Made by a program: the position numbers and the translations under genes
In this document: in pieces, positions 47,324 to 58,136 of the stretch
Numbering within the stretch: the first letter of the stretch is position 1
Layout: every line of letters begins with the position of its first letter
Notes under the pieces: model-generated
The model's database searches: none
What the model was told of the DNA's origin: nothing
The model's input: only the letters and a program-made list of their open reading frames with translations
NCBI GenBank assembly: GCA_003116975.1
Contig: BGKB01000153.1
Coordinates: 62,001-126,000, forward strand
From: Aurantiochytrium sp. KH105
Lineage: Eukaryota > Sar > Bigyra > Thraustochytrida > Thraustochytriidae
DNA length: 64,000 bases
Reading direction: 5' to 3'

Positions 47324-47848
47324 ATGGTTGTTGGCACGGCAAGTCTACAAGAGACTTCCCACGGGTACCAAGTTGACTTCGTCACATCTGTGGCGCTGCT
47401 GTCTGCTTACGTAATTTCCATGTCCCCCCAAAACGCATCTAAAGCGACTGATGCCCTTTACCATTTCCAAAAGCTGTGCATGCCTCGTAAAGCGCAATCC
47501 AAACCTTATCTGCGGAAACGACGAAAAAGTCGCTCAGAGTGCGTATGTCGTGCAAAGCACGAGGCTGTTCGATTTTGCGAGTTCGAGGAAAAGTCGGCTG
47601 AAAGACGCAGGCTGTACGAGAAGCAAAAGAAAGTTGACTGTGCAAAACATCATATTGTGGTATGGAAAAAGTCATGGGGGCGCTGTGCCACAATCCAAGA
47701 AACAAGAATGTCCGCTGCGGAAATCGCGCGGAGTACGGAAACGGAAAACCGATCTCCACACTTTTTTTCCCCCCAGAAAATAGCTGCTAACGTCGGAAGC
47801 ATCGGGCGACGCCTGCCCAAATTTCGAGGTCGTTACCACGCACGCTAA
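47324..47848 (+). CDS. Hypothetical ORF, doubtful
   Basis: A 174-codon ATG-initiated frame with a basic, Cys-containing middle (RKRRKSRSECVCRAKHEAV) and no motif I recognise. It is isolated in an AT-richer region without a repeat leader, and its composition is not clearly coding. It could be a chance frame or part of a decayed gene. Confidence 0.2.
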   Translation: MVVGTASLQETSHGYQVDFVTSVALLSAYVISMSPQNASKATDALYHFQKLCMPRKAQSKPYLRKRRKSRSECVCRAKHEAVRFCEFEEKSAERRRLYEKQKKVDCAKHHIVVWKKSWGRCATIQETRMSAAEIARSTETENRSPHFFSPQKIAANVGSIGRRLPKFRGRYHAR

Positions 47849-48106
47849 GCGTGTGACGATGTTTGCGTTTATTGCAAGTTCACCAACCTAGAAAAAGCAT
47901 AGCATTCGAATACGCGAGCGATGCAAGGGATAAGCAGGGATCGGTTAATCTTTTTGAAAGCATACTGCTACAACAACAACATCGGGGGAGAGTGAAAAGG
48001 ATGGTATTGTCCTTTGACGTGATTCATTCGCGTTGAAGCCCTATGCTTGGGGTCGCCAGCGCGCGTTGGCGACATAAGTAACAAAACATCATTGGGCGCA
48101 TCCACT

Positions 48107-48812
48107 CTAGATCGAGTACTTGTCGTCGTCGTCGTCATCGTAGTCGTAGTCGTCGTCGTAGTCATCCTCGTCGTATTCGTCGTCTTCATCGTACTTTGAG
48201 CGTTTTCCGCGCGAGATCCCCTTTTTATCCTTGAGTTTGTCGACGGCGGCCCCGAGAACCTCGAGGCGAGCGCCTTTTCCATCAGACTTGTCGACCTCGA
48301 CCATGTCTCCGAGTTGGTCGAGGAGGCCATTGACATGAGTGCGGCGCTCCTTCTCTCGCTTTGACTTTTTCTCTTTGCGGGCCTTGAGACGCTCTTGGCG
48401 CCTCTTCTCGCGCTCTGCTTGCGAGAGGTCTTTCTTGCCCTTGTTGCGTTTTTTCCCGCCCGATTTGGACTTGGACCTCGAGAAGGCGCCACGCACCTCG
48501 TCGAGGGACCAGCGGAGTCCAGAAAAGCTCAGGCCGGACGAGTGTCCTGACGTTTCGCGGTCTGGTCTCGAGCTCCTGGAGAAGGGGGCCATCAGGAGAT
48601 TTTTAACTGCGCGGAGAGATGAGCAAGCCACTTGTCAGTGTTCGTGTGTTCCCGTTGAAGATCTTTTTCCTTCTTGCTCATCGTGTCTCTGGCTGTCTCT
48701 CAGGCGTCGCCACATGTCACGGTTACTCGATCGTGGGATGCGGCGCCATTGACATGAGCCACCGAGCAAGCGCGCCACCGAGCAAGCAAGCACGCCATTG
48801 AGCACGCCATTG

Positions 48813-48860
<48 letters not shown>

Positions 48861-49060
48861 CGTCAATGAGCAATTGAGCGAGCTCAACCAGCAAGCATCG
48901 CCTCTGCGCTCGCTCGCTCGCCTCCTCCTCCTCCTCCTCCTCCTCCCCGGCGTCGTCGTCGTCCCCGTGCTCCTCTCGCGTTCGCTCGCGGCGTCTACTT
49001 ACCCTCCTCGATGCTCCAGCGCGAGCCGGACTCCGTCTTGCTGTCATGCTTGGGCGCCAT
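48107..49060 (-). CDS. bHLH-like basic protein with acidic tail (two exons)
   Basis: Exon 1 (49060-49003) encodes MAPKHDSKTESGSRWSIEE. It ends in donor GTAAGT and joins exon 2 (48606-48107) in frame, giving 185 residues. A motif appears twice: RWSIEEVKNLL (14-24, formed across the splice) and RWSLDEVRGAF (51-61). Its two copies support the splice. A highly basic stretch follows (65-108). It leads into a helix-loop-helix-like region (about 100-147): KREKERRTHVNGLLDQLGDMV, a short loop, then RLEVLGAAVDKLK. The tail (157-184) is almost entirely Asp/Tyr/Glu. The basic helix with ERR resembles bHLH DNA-binding domains, but the canonical His/Glu spacing is imperfect. It could instead be a chromatin or nucleolar protein. 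A nuclear location is likely from composition. Confidence 0.65.
48607..49002 (-). other. Intron of the bHLH-like gene (396 nt), predicted
   Basis: Donor GTAAGT and acceptor ctctccgcgcag, with an ACACTGAC branch-like motif about 28 bases before the AG. Exon 1 supplies one base and exon 2 two bases of a Val codon, so the frame is kept. Confidence 0.8.
48812..48860. repeat. AGCA tetramer array inside an intron
   Basis: About 12 AGCA units in the bHLH-like gene intron. Imperfect copies with gccattg inserts lie just before it (48770-48811). Confidence 0.95.
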
Positions 49061-49206
49061 GCTCGCGCGCTCGCTCCCTCCCTCGCCTCCTCCCCGCGCC
49101 GCCGCTCGCTCGCTCCCGAGCCGGGTCTGCCCGCCGCCTGCGCGCTCGCTGCCCGCCCCCGCTCGCCGCACCGCTCGGTCGCGCGACTCGCGTCTGCCGC
49201 GCCGTC

Positions 49207-49225
49207 NNNNNNNNNNNNNNNNNNN
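49207..49225. other. Assembly gap (19 N)
   Basis: Nineteen undetermined bases are followed by a run of C, about 150 bases upstream of the bHLH-like start codon. Frames crossing it are not meaningful. Confidence 0.99.
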
Positions 49226-52171
49226 CCCCCCCCCCCGCGCGCGGCGGCCGCGGGGGGCGCCGCGGGAGAGCGCGCGGGGAGGGTGTGCGCCCGCCGGGGG
49301 CGGCTGGGCCGGGCTGGTGCACGCGCTGCGCCGCTTTCGTTCTTTTATTCTTTTTGTTCTTGGTTTGTCTGGGGCTGTTTGCCTGCTTGCTTGCTTGTTT
49401 GCTTCGTTCTGGTCTGTGCTTCCCTCGATCGATGTTTTCTCTGGCTGGCGTTGTTCCCTCGCGCGAGCCGCTGCCGCAGTCGGTCGCATCAACCGACCTC
49501 GAAGGCGACTGGTTTTGTTTTCTTGGCCGCTCGGGCCGCGCGCGCGTCGCTGCAGCGGGGACGGCGCCGCCGGCGGGGCCGCAGCCCGCGCCCCGAGCGA
49601 GGCCGGACGCGCGCGGGGCCGGGCGGCTTCCGCGGCGGGTGGGCCGCGACCCGCAGGCGCGGCGCCGCCCGGGAGGAGGATGGGTGCGTGCATGCGCATG
49701 CATCGGCGGGCGAGTCCGTGCGATCGATAGCGTAGTGCTTAGGCAGGCGTTATTAGGTAGTGGTCAGGGGGCGCTGGAAAGAAACACTCGCACCAGCCAG
49801 TGAGAGGTCGCGGTGTGAGCGCGTGTGAACCGGTGCGAGGAAGGACTCGGGAGGAGGCGAGACCGTCGAGCTCAGACGAAACGAGACGAGACGAGACGAG
49901 ACGAGACGAGACTCGAGCGACGAGACACGAGCGAGACGCGCGAGATGCGAGAAGCGGGCAAGCATGCAAGCAAGCAAGCGAGCGAGCGACAAGCAAGAGT
50001 TTGCGCGCTGCCGGGTCTTCGAGTCTCTCTTCCCCCCCCCCGAGTCTCTTCTCTGCACTTGCGCTCCGTGGCCGCTGCGCGCGATACTCGTTCACATCAA
50101 GGGCCGGTAGCGGGCAGCAGCGTCGCGTCTCGCCGCGACGCTGCGTCGCGTCGCGGGTCGCCGCGGCTCGTCGCGGGCGGGGGCTGGGTGGGTGGGTGGG
50201 CTGGGCTACGCTCTTGGCGGCGAGGTTTCCAAGTGGGGACTCGCCGGATGGATACGCGTGCATGGAGGGAGGCCTGCCTGCCCTCTCGTGTCGCGGCCTG
50301 GCTGGCGACAGCTGCCTGCTCGCGCGGAGGCGACGCGCCGCGGGCCTCGGACCGCGGACCGCGAGTTGTGCTCTCGCGCCGCGCGCGGTCCGGCTTCGCG
50401 GCGTGCAAAGAGCACCCCAGGGAGGAGGGTGGATGGATGAATGGAGATACGGGATGATCTGATCTGGTGCACCGACCGCTCTCCAAGCGCTGCCTCAAGC
50501 GGCGGCGCAGCGCGGGCGCGAGGAGGCGCAAGACGGAGGCTGCGGCGACGCAGATCGCCGTCGCCGCAGATCGCCGCTGCCTCGTCGCGCTCGTCGCTTC
50601 TCTCGCCGCTGCGTGCGTCCAACCAACCCCCACTTCCCATCTCGCAGGACCGCGCCCGTCGCGAGCCGAAGAACCAGACCGGGCCGGACCAGCCCGGGCC
50701 GGTTGGACCAGAGCGGGCCCGCCCCCGCAAGCATCAAGTTGCCTGGCCGCGTCGATCAGCCAGATCAAACCCGCCTCGCCGAGCCTCGCCTCGCCTCGCC
50801 GAGCCGAGCCGAGTTGATCTCCTCCCCGGCTTGCCAACGGACGTGAGTGAACGTGCCTTGCAACGCGCGAGATTCTCCTGTCCTCCTCGCAAATCCCGTC
50901 GGTGCATCCATCCACCGCTCGATCGCTCGCGAGCCGGCTGCGCTGTCGGTGGGGTGAGTCGCCTGGCCAGGGTGCCTTCGCGTGCCTGCGTGCGTGCCTG
51001 CACATACGATGCGGACGCGGACGCACGCGCGCGTCGCTGCTCGCGGAGCGAGCGCGCGCTCGAAATCCATGCTGTCGACTGCCCGCTCGGGAGGAGGCCG
51101 AGGCTTCGCGGGACTGATTCTTCGAGCGACGACCTCCGGCCAATGGCGGCTCTGGGGTGAGGGCCGTCGAGCTTGGCGAGGCTCCTGCATGAGTCCGAGA
51201 CACCCTATCGGCAGCATCAGCAGCAACGGCAGCTAGAGCAGCTGCAGCTGCAACGTGGAGCACAGAATCCCGACTTCCTTTCCTTTCATGCGGAAGTCTT
51301 GGCAGCGCCTGGCATGGACGGGCCTACTCTTGGGGGTTGAAAGCGTTGTTTCGAGGTGCTTGACTTTCCTTTTCTTCTCGACCCTTTGCGCTCGCTTGCT
51401 CGCTCGCTTGCTCCCCTCTATCGGCGACGGTAAAAGAGGTATAATGGTATACATCAAAGAAAAGAGCGCAAACGTGCCGGCGGTAAGTAAAGGAGGCACG
51501 ATACTCACACTCGTGAGACCAAAGTCTTGACTATTGGCAAGTCGATTCTTCCCTCTCTTGCGGGCCAGGTAGTAGTAGCAGTACGACAGAGGTCGAAACG
51601 AGATGCAGTCAAACGGAATGACCGACAAAGGCCAAAAGCATGGTAAGAGGGAAAGATTCATTTATGATTCGCCATCTCTTGGAAAGCAAAGACTTTTACC
51701 AAGCCATGTAATCATGGCGCGAGGGCCAAAGCATGACCATAAGCAGCATGATGAAAATGAAAACCAGTCTGCGGTCGAAGAGACGCGCTTGCAGCGAAGC
51801 GACGGTCATCGCCGAAGCGTGGTCGCCATCGTCGTCAAGCTGCTTGGGAGCCCCCAGCAGGGGATATGACGCTCCAGACATGGGCACAATGTGCGCGCTG
51901 TGTTGGCCAAAACGTAGCAAGCAAGCAAAAAAAAAAGAACAAGGTAAGAAAGACCAGTTAGTTGGGAGAGATTCGAACGCAAGGAAAAGCATCCATGCTT
52001 GATGCTGTCATTGGTGTGGAACCAAGAAAGGAACACCCAAACACACACAGGACCTAGCCACGGTGACAGACAGCCATCTCACCGCATCAATCCGATCTTT
52101 CGTGTCCCCTCAGGGACGACATCCTCTTCTCTCCTTCTCTCTCAATCTGACTCATACAGACTCGAGAACAC
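49226..52171. other. Gene-free, GC-rich repeat region
   Basis: No gene is supported. It contains an ACGAG array (six units, 49881-49910), AGCA-type repeats near 49961-49990, TGGG repeats near 50184-50200 and GCCTCG/GAGCC repeats near 50776-50815. The right part (51.2-52.2 kb) is AT-richer and is the 3' flank of the aminotransferase gene. Long open frames here are Arg/Ala-rich products of GC content. Confidence 0.6.
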
Positions 52172-53545
52172 TTACTCGTCAGAGGCAGCCGCATTAGAAA
52201 CCTGCACGCTGGCGAGAACCTTGGAAAGACGGTTGCACAAAAGAGCCATGGCCTCTTCCGAAGCAGCCGCAAAGCAAACGCGGTAGTAACCGGGTTCCTT
52301 AAAGTGGCAGGCCTTGCCAGGCGTGATGATGAACTTGTTCTTGAAAAACGTCTGGAAAAGCTCCATCTCCGCGTCCCACGTCGGCGCAGAAAGGTACTTG
52401 CGCAGATCAATCATAAAAAACAGCGAGGCGGTAGGACGGTAAAACTCGATACCCAGCGAGGTGAGGTGGCCCTGCACCTTGTCGCAGGCATCACGAAGGC
52501 GGCGGTTGCTCTCCGCGACGTATGAGCGGACAAAGTCGAGGTCGCTCACGAGCTCGTATAGGACGGCCTGCGCCGGGCCCGAGACGCTCTGAAAGCCCGA
52601 GAGGCTTGAAATGGACTTTACGGCGTCCTTGTTCTCAGTGTAAATGAAGCCCATGCGGTGGCCGCTGAGACCAAAGTCCTTGGACATACCGTAAAGAACG
52701 TGAATGTCGTCACCCTCGGTGAGGTCCAGGACGCTCACGTGCGTCGCGTCTCCCTCCCGCGCGCTGTGGCAGTCTCCAGCGTAGATCTCGTCACTGATGA
52801 GATGCATCTTGTGCTTGCGCACAAACTTGATGACCGTCTCGAGCTCCTCGACCGTGTGGCTAAAGCCGAGCGGGTTCTCCGGGTTGGTGAGCAAAAAGAT
52901 GCGCACGTTGAGGCCCTTGGCCTTGGCCTCGGCGAGGCCCTTTTCCAGAGACGCCTCGGTGATGCGCCATTGCACGGGGAGACCAGGGACGTCCTCGGGC
53001 TGGTCGATCTTGATCTTCTCCATGCGCGCGGGCGTGGGCACGAGGCCCGTGCGGGTGTGAAGATCGTTGTCAAAGGCCGGGTAGTACGGCGCCGGAATGA
53101 GAACACCATCGCCCGGGTTGCCCAGCACAAAGGCCATCATGTTGACAGCGCTCGTGACGCCCGGCGTCAGGCACAGGCAGTCCGGGTCTAGCTTCTTTTT
53201 CTTGACCACGAGCTCTTCCATGAGGCCCGCAACAGCCTTGCGGACGTTTGGCATGCCGCGCATGTCGCCGTAGTACGGGCTAAAGAGCTCGTGCTCGGCG
53301 ACCTCGCTCAGCTTGCGATGCGCCTCGCACAGCTTGGGCTCGAGGATATCTTTGTACAGGAGCTTGTTCTCGGCGGCGGCCGCCACAACGTAGCCCTCCG
53401 GGTTGGTTTCCGGGTCGTAGAGGTCGCCCATCGCGGCGAGCATCTCGGGCAGGTACGAGATCGCGGGCTTGGCCGCCTCCGCGCCGCGCTTGCTCAGCGC
53501 GGGCGGGCCGTCGTCCTCGCGCGCGGTGGAGTTCGAGTTGCCCAT
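52172..53545 (-). CDS. ACC-synthase-like class I/II aminotransferase, N-myristoylation signature
   Basis: 457 residues, one exon, ATG at 53545. This is a fold-type I PLP enzyme: SPYYGDMRG near the start, an APYYPAFDND loop, NPENPLG (221-227) and SDEIYAG (Asp 252, Tyr 255). The Schiff-base Lys 289 is in MSKDFGLSGHRMGF. The SKDxGLxGxR form is typical of 1-aminocyclopropane-1-carboxylate-synthase-like enzymes and related alanine/aromatic aminotransferases, not of aspartate aminotransferase. The N-terminus MGNSNST fits an N-myristoylation signal (Gly 2, Ser/Thr 6), unusual for this family and suggesting membrane association. The substrate cannot be told from sequence. ACC-synthase-like proteins outside plants often lack ACC synthase activity. 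Confidence 0.88.
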   Translation of the reverse strand: MGNSNSTAREDDGPPALSKRGAEAAKPAISYLPEMLAAMGDLYDPETNPEGYVVAAAAENKLLYKDILEPKLCEAHRKLSEVAEHELFSPYYGDMRGMPNVRKAVAGLMEELVVKKKKLDPDCLCLTPGVTSAVNMMAFVLGNPGDGVLIPAPYYPAFDNDLHTRTGLVPTPARMEKIKIDQPEDVPGLPVQWRITEASLEKGLAEAKAKGLNVRIFLLTNPENPLGFSHTVEELETVIKFVRKHKMHLISDEIYAGDCHSAREGDATHVSVLDLTEGDDIHVLYGMSKDFGLSGHRMGFIYTENKDAVKSISSLSGFQSVSGPAQAVLYELVSDLDFVRSYVAESNRRLRDACDKVQGHLTSLGIEFYRPTASLFFMIDLRKYLSAPTWDAEMELFQTFFKNKFIITPGKACHFKEPGYYRVCFAAASEEAMALLCNRLSKVLASVQVSNAAASDE

Positions 53546-53592
53546 CTTGCCTTGCTTATCTTATCCTCGTCCTCCTTAGTCTCGTCGTCGCT

Positions 53593-53617
53593 GGCGTGGC
53601 GTGGCGTGGCGTGGCGT
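53593..53617. repeat. GGCGT pentamer array (5 units)
   Basis: The array lies about 48 bases upstream of the aminotransferase ATG at 53545, within its expected 5' leader. Confidence 0.95.
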
Positions 53618-54557
53618 GTCTTCCGCCGCTTGCGTGTCGAGCTCGTGCCTGCGTGCGTGCCTTCTTGCCTGCCTGCCTTCTTGCCTGCCTGCGCGCCGCA
53701 ATGCGTCTTTGCCGCGCGGCCGCGCAGACCCTGCTCGGAATAATCTTTCGGGAGGCCCGAGGCGCAAGGAAGGAAGGAAGGAGCAGCTGCTGCTGCTGCA
53801 GAGAAGAGGAGAAGAGGAGAAGAGGATAGGAATCCCAGGCCGCGCCAGCCAGCAGTGGCGGCGGACCTAGAAAGATAGATATGCTAGATCCACGCACGCT
53901 GACGCAGGCGCGCAAGCACGACAGACAGACAGACAGACAGACGGGCAGGCAGACGGGCAGGCAGGAAGGCAGGAGAAAGGAGGGAGCGCTGCTGCTTGCT
54001 TGCTCGCTCGCTCGCTGGCTTGTTGCCGTGGATCGCAGTCGCTTACTCGCTTGCGTACGGGTCTTCGGGGAATGACGCTGCGACGCCCGAGATCCCGAGG
54101 CGGCGAGAACAGCGAAGGGGAGGCCAAGAGGCGCAGGGAGCCCCCCTGAAGCGAGGGCAGCGATTGGGAGTGAAGGCGAAAGGGAGGGGCGTGGTACGAG
54201 TGCTGAGGAGGTCAGATTCGGTGGAGATCTGCACGAAACCCAGGGAGTGGATACGCGACAAAAAGGAGAGGAAGCGGCAAAGACTCTCAAAGTAGCCCCC
54301 AAAAGGTGTGCACCCGTACGCGGAGGGTCCCCGGAGAGCTTTGGGTGCGCCGCCCGGCGGCCGGGCGCGTCCAAGATGAGCGAGTGTGCGAGGGGCCTGG
54401 CAGAGTGCGAGCGAGCGTCCGGGCGTACGAGAGCAGCGCGAGCAGTCGCGGCGGCGGCGGTGGCGGCGGCAGTGCAGAAGCGCTGGACCAGAATCCGGTC
54501 TTGAAGCGAAGCGGGCGCTTTTTGGGAGACGGTAAACCAGGCACATTTCCAGCAACG
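53618..54557. other. Divergent upstream region, aminotransferase / DUF4476 gene
   Basis: No gene is supported. It contains GCCT/CTTG-type repeats (about 53650-53695), an ACAG array near 53921-53942 and a CTCG array near 54003-54018. A possible untranslated intron end (catttccag) lies just before the ATG at 54558. Confidence 0.55.
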
Positions 54558-54968
54558 ATGGCGGAAGCAGAGGTGAAGGAGCGCGTGCCTCTCGAGGACG
54601 GCATGTTTGAGCAAAAGCTGGGCCAGGTGACGCGGCAGGCGAGTGAGCGCGACCGCGCACGGCTCATCAAAAACATCGTCGACAATTTTGCTCTCACCGT
54701 GGACCAAGCCATTGCTATCGTTGGCGCGTGCCACGACTCGCAGAGCAAACTGGATGCCAGCGTGGTAATCGTCGCGAGCATCCCGGAAGACGCTCTCGAG
54801 GAATTTGCCGACGCCGGTGTCGCCAAACTCTTCAAGTACAAGGAGGATCGCGAGGAGTTTTGCGAAAAATTGGGCGTCGAGTACCGCGAGCCGGAGCGAC
54901 CCAAGTCTGCCCAGCGTCCCAAAGTCGCGACCTTTGACAAGCAGAATGTTGCCGGATACTCGACGTGA
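54558..54968 (+). CDS. Small DUF4476-type protein
   Basis: 136 residues; the frame is open upstream to a GTG, but 54558 is the first ATG. Residues about 15-105 form an all-helical domain. Its pattern (LIKNIVDNFALTVDQAIAIV, then SKLDASVVIVASIPED, then FKYKEDREEFCEKLG) matches DUF4476, seen in many bacterial and eukaryotic proteins, often beside signalling or membrane domains. No catalytic residue is known for the family. The C-terminal 25 residues are polar and probably disordered. The function is unknown. Confidence 0.75.
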   Translation: MAEAEVKERVPLEDGMFEQKLGQVTRQASERDRARLIKNIVDNFALTVDQAIAIVGACHDSQSKLDASVVIVASIPEDALEEFADAGVAKLFKYKEDREEFCEKLGVEYREPERPKSAQRPKVATFDKQNVAGYST

Positions 54969-55779
54969 GTCAAATTCTAATGCGGGCGCGCGCATTAGGG
55001 TTTGTTCTTCTCGTTAATGGCCCGGTTCTAAGCCGTTGAGACCCGAATCTTTATTCTCTTGCAGAAATGGGTGGCAATTGAGTCTTCAATCTACCCCATC
55101 AATCCATGTTCAATGTTCACGCGTGCTTTTTTCTTGGACGACTGGAGGTGAAAGAAAGTGCGGAAAACCTTTTATTTTGTTTGGATTCTTTGTCTCCTTT
55201 TTTCTGTACAATACTTGATTAAGCATCATTGGTTTTCTTTTCTCAAGAACGAGAAACGTTGATTCGTCTTGCCTTGGCTTGGAGCGAATGGGATTGGGGA
55301 CTTTGCTCAGAACGTTGATATGTCCAGACTTGGCTATTGGGGAATGTTTGCGATGTGGATTTTGCTCTGTGGGACAACTAATCGACTTGCACAAGCGAGT
55401 TCAAAGATAGGCTTTACGCACTGCATCAGAAAATGCAAAGGAATCTGATTCTCGCAGTCAAGTGACGACTCAAGTCAGAATGTTCTCGTCAAGACGAGCA
55501 GACACAATTGAAGTTGGTTGATCAAGGCAAAGTCTCTCCATCTGTTTCGTCGAAAGCGATAACAAGGCACTTACAGGATACAAGCTTGCTTTGATTAGGA
55601 AGAGAACATGAGAACATTTAAGAAAAAAATACAAGGGTCAAAATGCATGTGCGTGGCAGTGTGTGTGTGTGTGTGTGTGTGAGGGAGTGAGAGCATGCGC
55701 GTGGTTGGCTGGCAGAGGGTGGAATGGAGGGAGTGGGCCGTCACCAATATCGTAAAGGAAGCAGGAAAAGAAGTGTCGA
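54969..55779. other. 3' flanks between DUF4476 gene and charged-protein gene
   Basis: AT-richer spacer between convergent stops with a GT dinucleotide array of about 11 units at 55659-55681. No gene is visible. Confidence 0.6.
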
Positions 55780-56331
55780 TTATTCGAGGCCGACCGCCTT
55801 TTTGATTCGACGCATCGAGGTGCCGCCTCGAATTGGTCCGCGCATGGTGGCTGCTTGCATCTGCTGCTTCTTCTTCTTTTTCTTCTCGCTGCGCTCGGAA
55901 GCTTTCTTCAGACGCTCAATGTGAAAGTCAAGCTCGAGATTGCCCTCAAGATCGTCCTCAAAGCTGCGCAAGACGGCCGAAGGCCGCGGCGTCTCGGCGA
56001 ACTCGAGCTCTGCGAGAAACTCGGCGGTCTCCCTCTCGACGCCAGTTTTCTTTCGTGGCGGCTTGCCATCTTGCTCGTCGTCCATCTCGGGCGTTTGTTC
56101 TGCCTCGTCGTCCTCGTCGGCCTCCTCGAAGCGGTGGTTCTCGTATTGAAACTCCTCGGCCTTGGGGTCGTAGACGTCGTCGAGGTCCACCTTGGACGGG
56201 CCGGTGGCCCTCGAGGAGGCGTCCGAGGACGCCTTGGAGGACGCGGACCTCCTGCTGCCGGCCGAGAGCGCCAAGCTCCTGCCCAGCCTGGCCAGCGACA
56301 GCTTGCGCACGCTCTTCTCCGACTGGGACAT
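55780..56331 (-). CDS. Charged small protein, paralogue A
   Basis: 183 residues from the ATG at 56331 (the longer frame starts at a non-ATG codon). The N-terminus is basic with an amphipathic look (SVRKLSLARLGRSLALS), followed by Ser-rich and strongly acidic segments. A predicted helix at 105-141 (FLAELEFAETPRPSAVLRSF...DFHIERL) leads to a Lys/Arg-rich tail. The helix aligns without gaps to residues 84-120 of the protein at 61356-61874 (FLAELEF/YLAALEF, SAVLRS/SQVLRT, HIERL/DIERI), and both N-termini carry an S(L/V)RKxSLxRxL motif. I recognise no known family; this looks lineage-specific. No membrane segment is present. Confidence 0.7.
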   Translation of the reverse strand: MSQSEKSVRKLSLARLGRSLALSAGSRRSASSKASSDASSRATGPSKVDLDDVYDPKAEEFQYENHRFEEADEDDEAEQTPEMDDEQDGKPPRKKTGVERETAEFLAELEFAETPRPSAVLRSFEDDLEGNLELDFHIERLKKASERSEKKKKKKQQMQAATMRGPIRGGTSMRRIKKAVGLE

Positions 56332-56447
56332 GCTGGCAATGGGGAAACAGGTGAAGGGGGTCTTGTGTCTTGACTGCTCTCGTCCTGCCGAGCGATTGGG
56401 TTTTGCTCGCGGTCTCGCCCGAGTGTGCGTGCCTCCGAGCAGCAAGG

Positions 56448-56475
56448 TAGCTAGCTAGCTAGCTGGCTAGCTGGC
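56448..56475. repeat. GCTN/CTAG tetramer array
   Basis: Tetramers GCTA and GCTG lie about 117 bases upstream of the paralogue A ATG at 56331. Confidence 0.85.
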
Positions 56476-58060
56476 AGCAGCCCTAGAAGCAGGCCGCCGA
56501 GCAGGCAGGCTCGTGGTTTGCTTACCTCAGAGCTGGCTGGTTGGCTCGCAGCTCGGCCGCTTCTTCCTGCCCGCCGCCCCTTCCTGCGGCGCCACTGGTG
56601 GCCCCAAGAGACTGGCCGAGACGAGGCAGAAGATCAGCGCAGACCAGGCAGGCAGGCAGGCAGGCAGGCCGCGCTAGCTCTTTCGAGGATCGCCGCGCGG
56701 CCCGCGGGAGGTGCGGGAGGACGGCGAGCAGGCGAGGCGAGCAGGCGAGCAGGCGGGCCGACAAGAGGTGGTGGCGGCCGGCCGCCGGGTAGCGAGGCAG
56801 CGCGCGCGGGCCGCACCGCGGTCGGCCCGGGAGGAGCCAAGGCGGCCGGGCTGTGAAGGCGGAGGAGCAGACGCGGACGCAGGCGTGGGCGCGTGTGCGC
56901 GTGTGCATGCGTTACGTACGTACGCGCGCGGACGGTCGGGGACAAAAGGGGGGGAAGGGGGAGGGGCGGTGTGAAGAGCGCTCGCGTGCTTGGCTGGCTT
57001 GTGCACGCTGCACCGCCTCCCGGGCGCCCGTGGACGCCGCGTACGTACATCCCCGGCCCGCGCCGAGCCGCAGCCTCGCCGCCAGTCGAGGGTGTAGCGA
57101 TGCCGAGGCGCGATGCGACGCCGTGGTCGATGCGACGCGATGCCATCCCATCCGAGGCGGCGGTATGGCGAGGGGGGTGTCCCCGCCGGTGGCCAGCGTA
57201 AGCCCCGCAGCGTTCCCGCAGCTTGCTTCTGCCGCTCTCCATGAGCGGCGGCGGGCGGGATCCGCACCTCCCTCCCAATAATAACCAACCAACCACCGCG
57301 GGCTGCTAGAGCTGCAGCTGCCCGAGCAGGCGCCTCGGCGCAGGGCAGGCGAGGAGGCGAGGCGACACGCCGCCGCACGGCTTCTAATTCCGGCCGGAAG
57401 TAGAGCTCGCTGCCCGTGGTGTGGCAGGCGTGTCGAGGCTGCACCGCCTGCACTTCTGCGGCGCGTGCAGCAGCAGACTTTCGCGAGGAGTAGTAGGAAC
57501 AGCCCGTGTCCGTCTCTTTGCTTTGCTTTGCTTTGCTTTGCTTCGTCCTGCCACTCCTCTTTCGAAGCGAAGCAGGCGAAATTTCGCTGGCTGGCTGCAG
57601 CAGCCACAGCAGGCTGGACGTGACGGCCGCACAACTTGAGAAAGAAGCCGGAGGTCGGTCGCTGCGCCCACCACGGCCAATGGTCGCAGGGAGGCGCCGG
57701 GCGCGAACCGACAGCGGGCTGCAGCCGGCCATGGTGGCTCTCTGTCTGTCGCTGGCCGCTGCCGCCGCAACGCCAAGAGGCGACGCCGATCCTGACCGCG
57801 TGGAGAGAGAGCCCTAACGAACTTGTCGGGGCGGCAGGGCACGCGCTGCAACTCGTGCCGCTGGCACGATGGGCCGCTGCGAGTGACTCGCGCCAGGCAA
57901 CTTGAACTTCTGCGGCGAATCGATCGACATGGTCGGCGCGGGGCCGCGGGCCGGACGTTTACGAAGTTTACGCTCGCGCATGCTGCTGCTGCTGCTGCGC
58001 TTGCGGGCGGGACAGTGCAGAGGGAGGGCGGCACGGGCTGCGCTTGGACGCCCCGGCGGC

Positions 58061-58136
58061 GATGCGATGCGATGCGATGCGATGCGATGCGATGCGATGC
58101 GAGGCGATGCGATGCGAGGCGAGGCGATGCGATGCG
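58061..58136. repeat. GATGC pentamer array with GAGGC variants
   Basis: About 15 pentamer units, the longest pentamer array in the window. Confidence 0.95.

Noticed and set aside
48780-48860. CRISPR-like array
   Set aside because: It is a plain tetranucleotide microsatellite without unique spacers, in a eukaryotic intron; other arrays in the window are the same kind.
50097-51263. 388-codon minus-strand frame
   Set aside because: Arg/Ala/Ser-rich product of high GC content in a repeat region; no recognisable motif.
51960-52030. tRNA suggested by agattcgaacgc on the minus strand
   Set aside because: The flanking bases do not pair as a T-stem and no cloverleaf is possible.
53556-54995. 479-codon minus-strand frame
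   Set aside because: Antisense of the DUF4476 gene running into repeat-derived cysteine/leucine runs.
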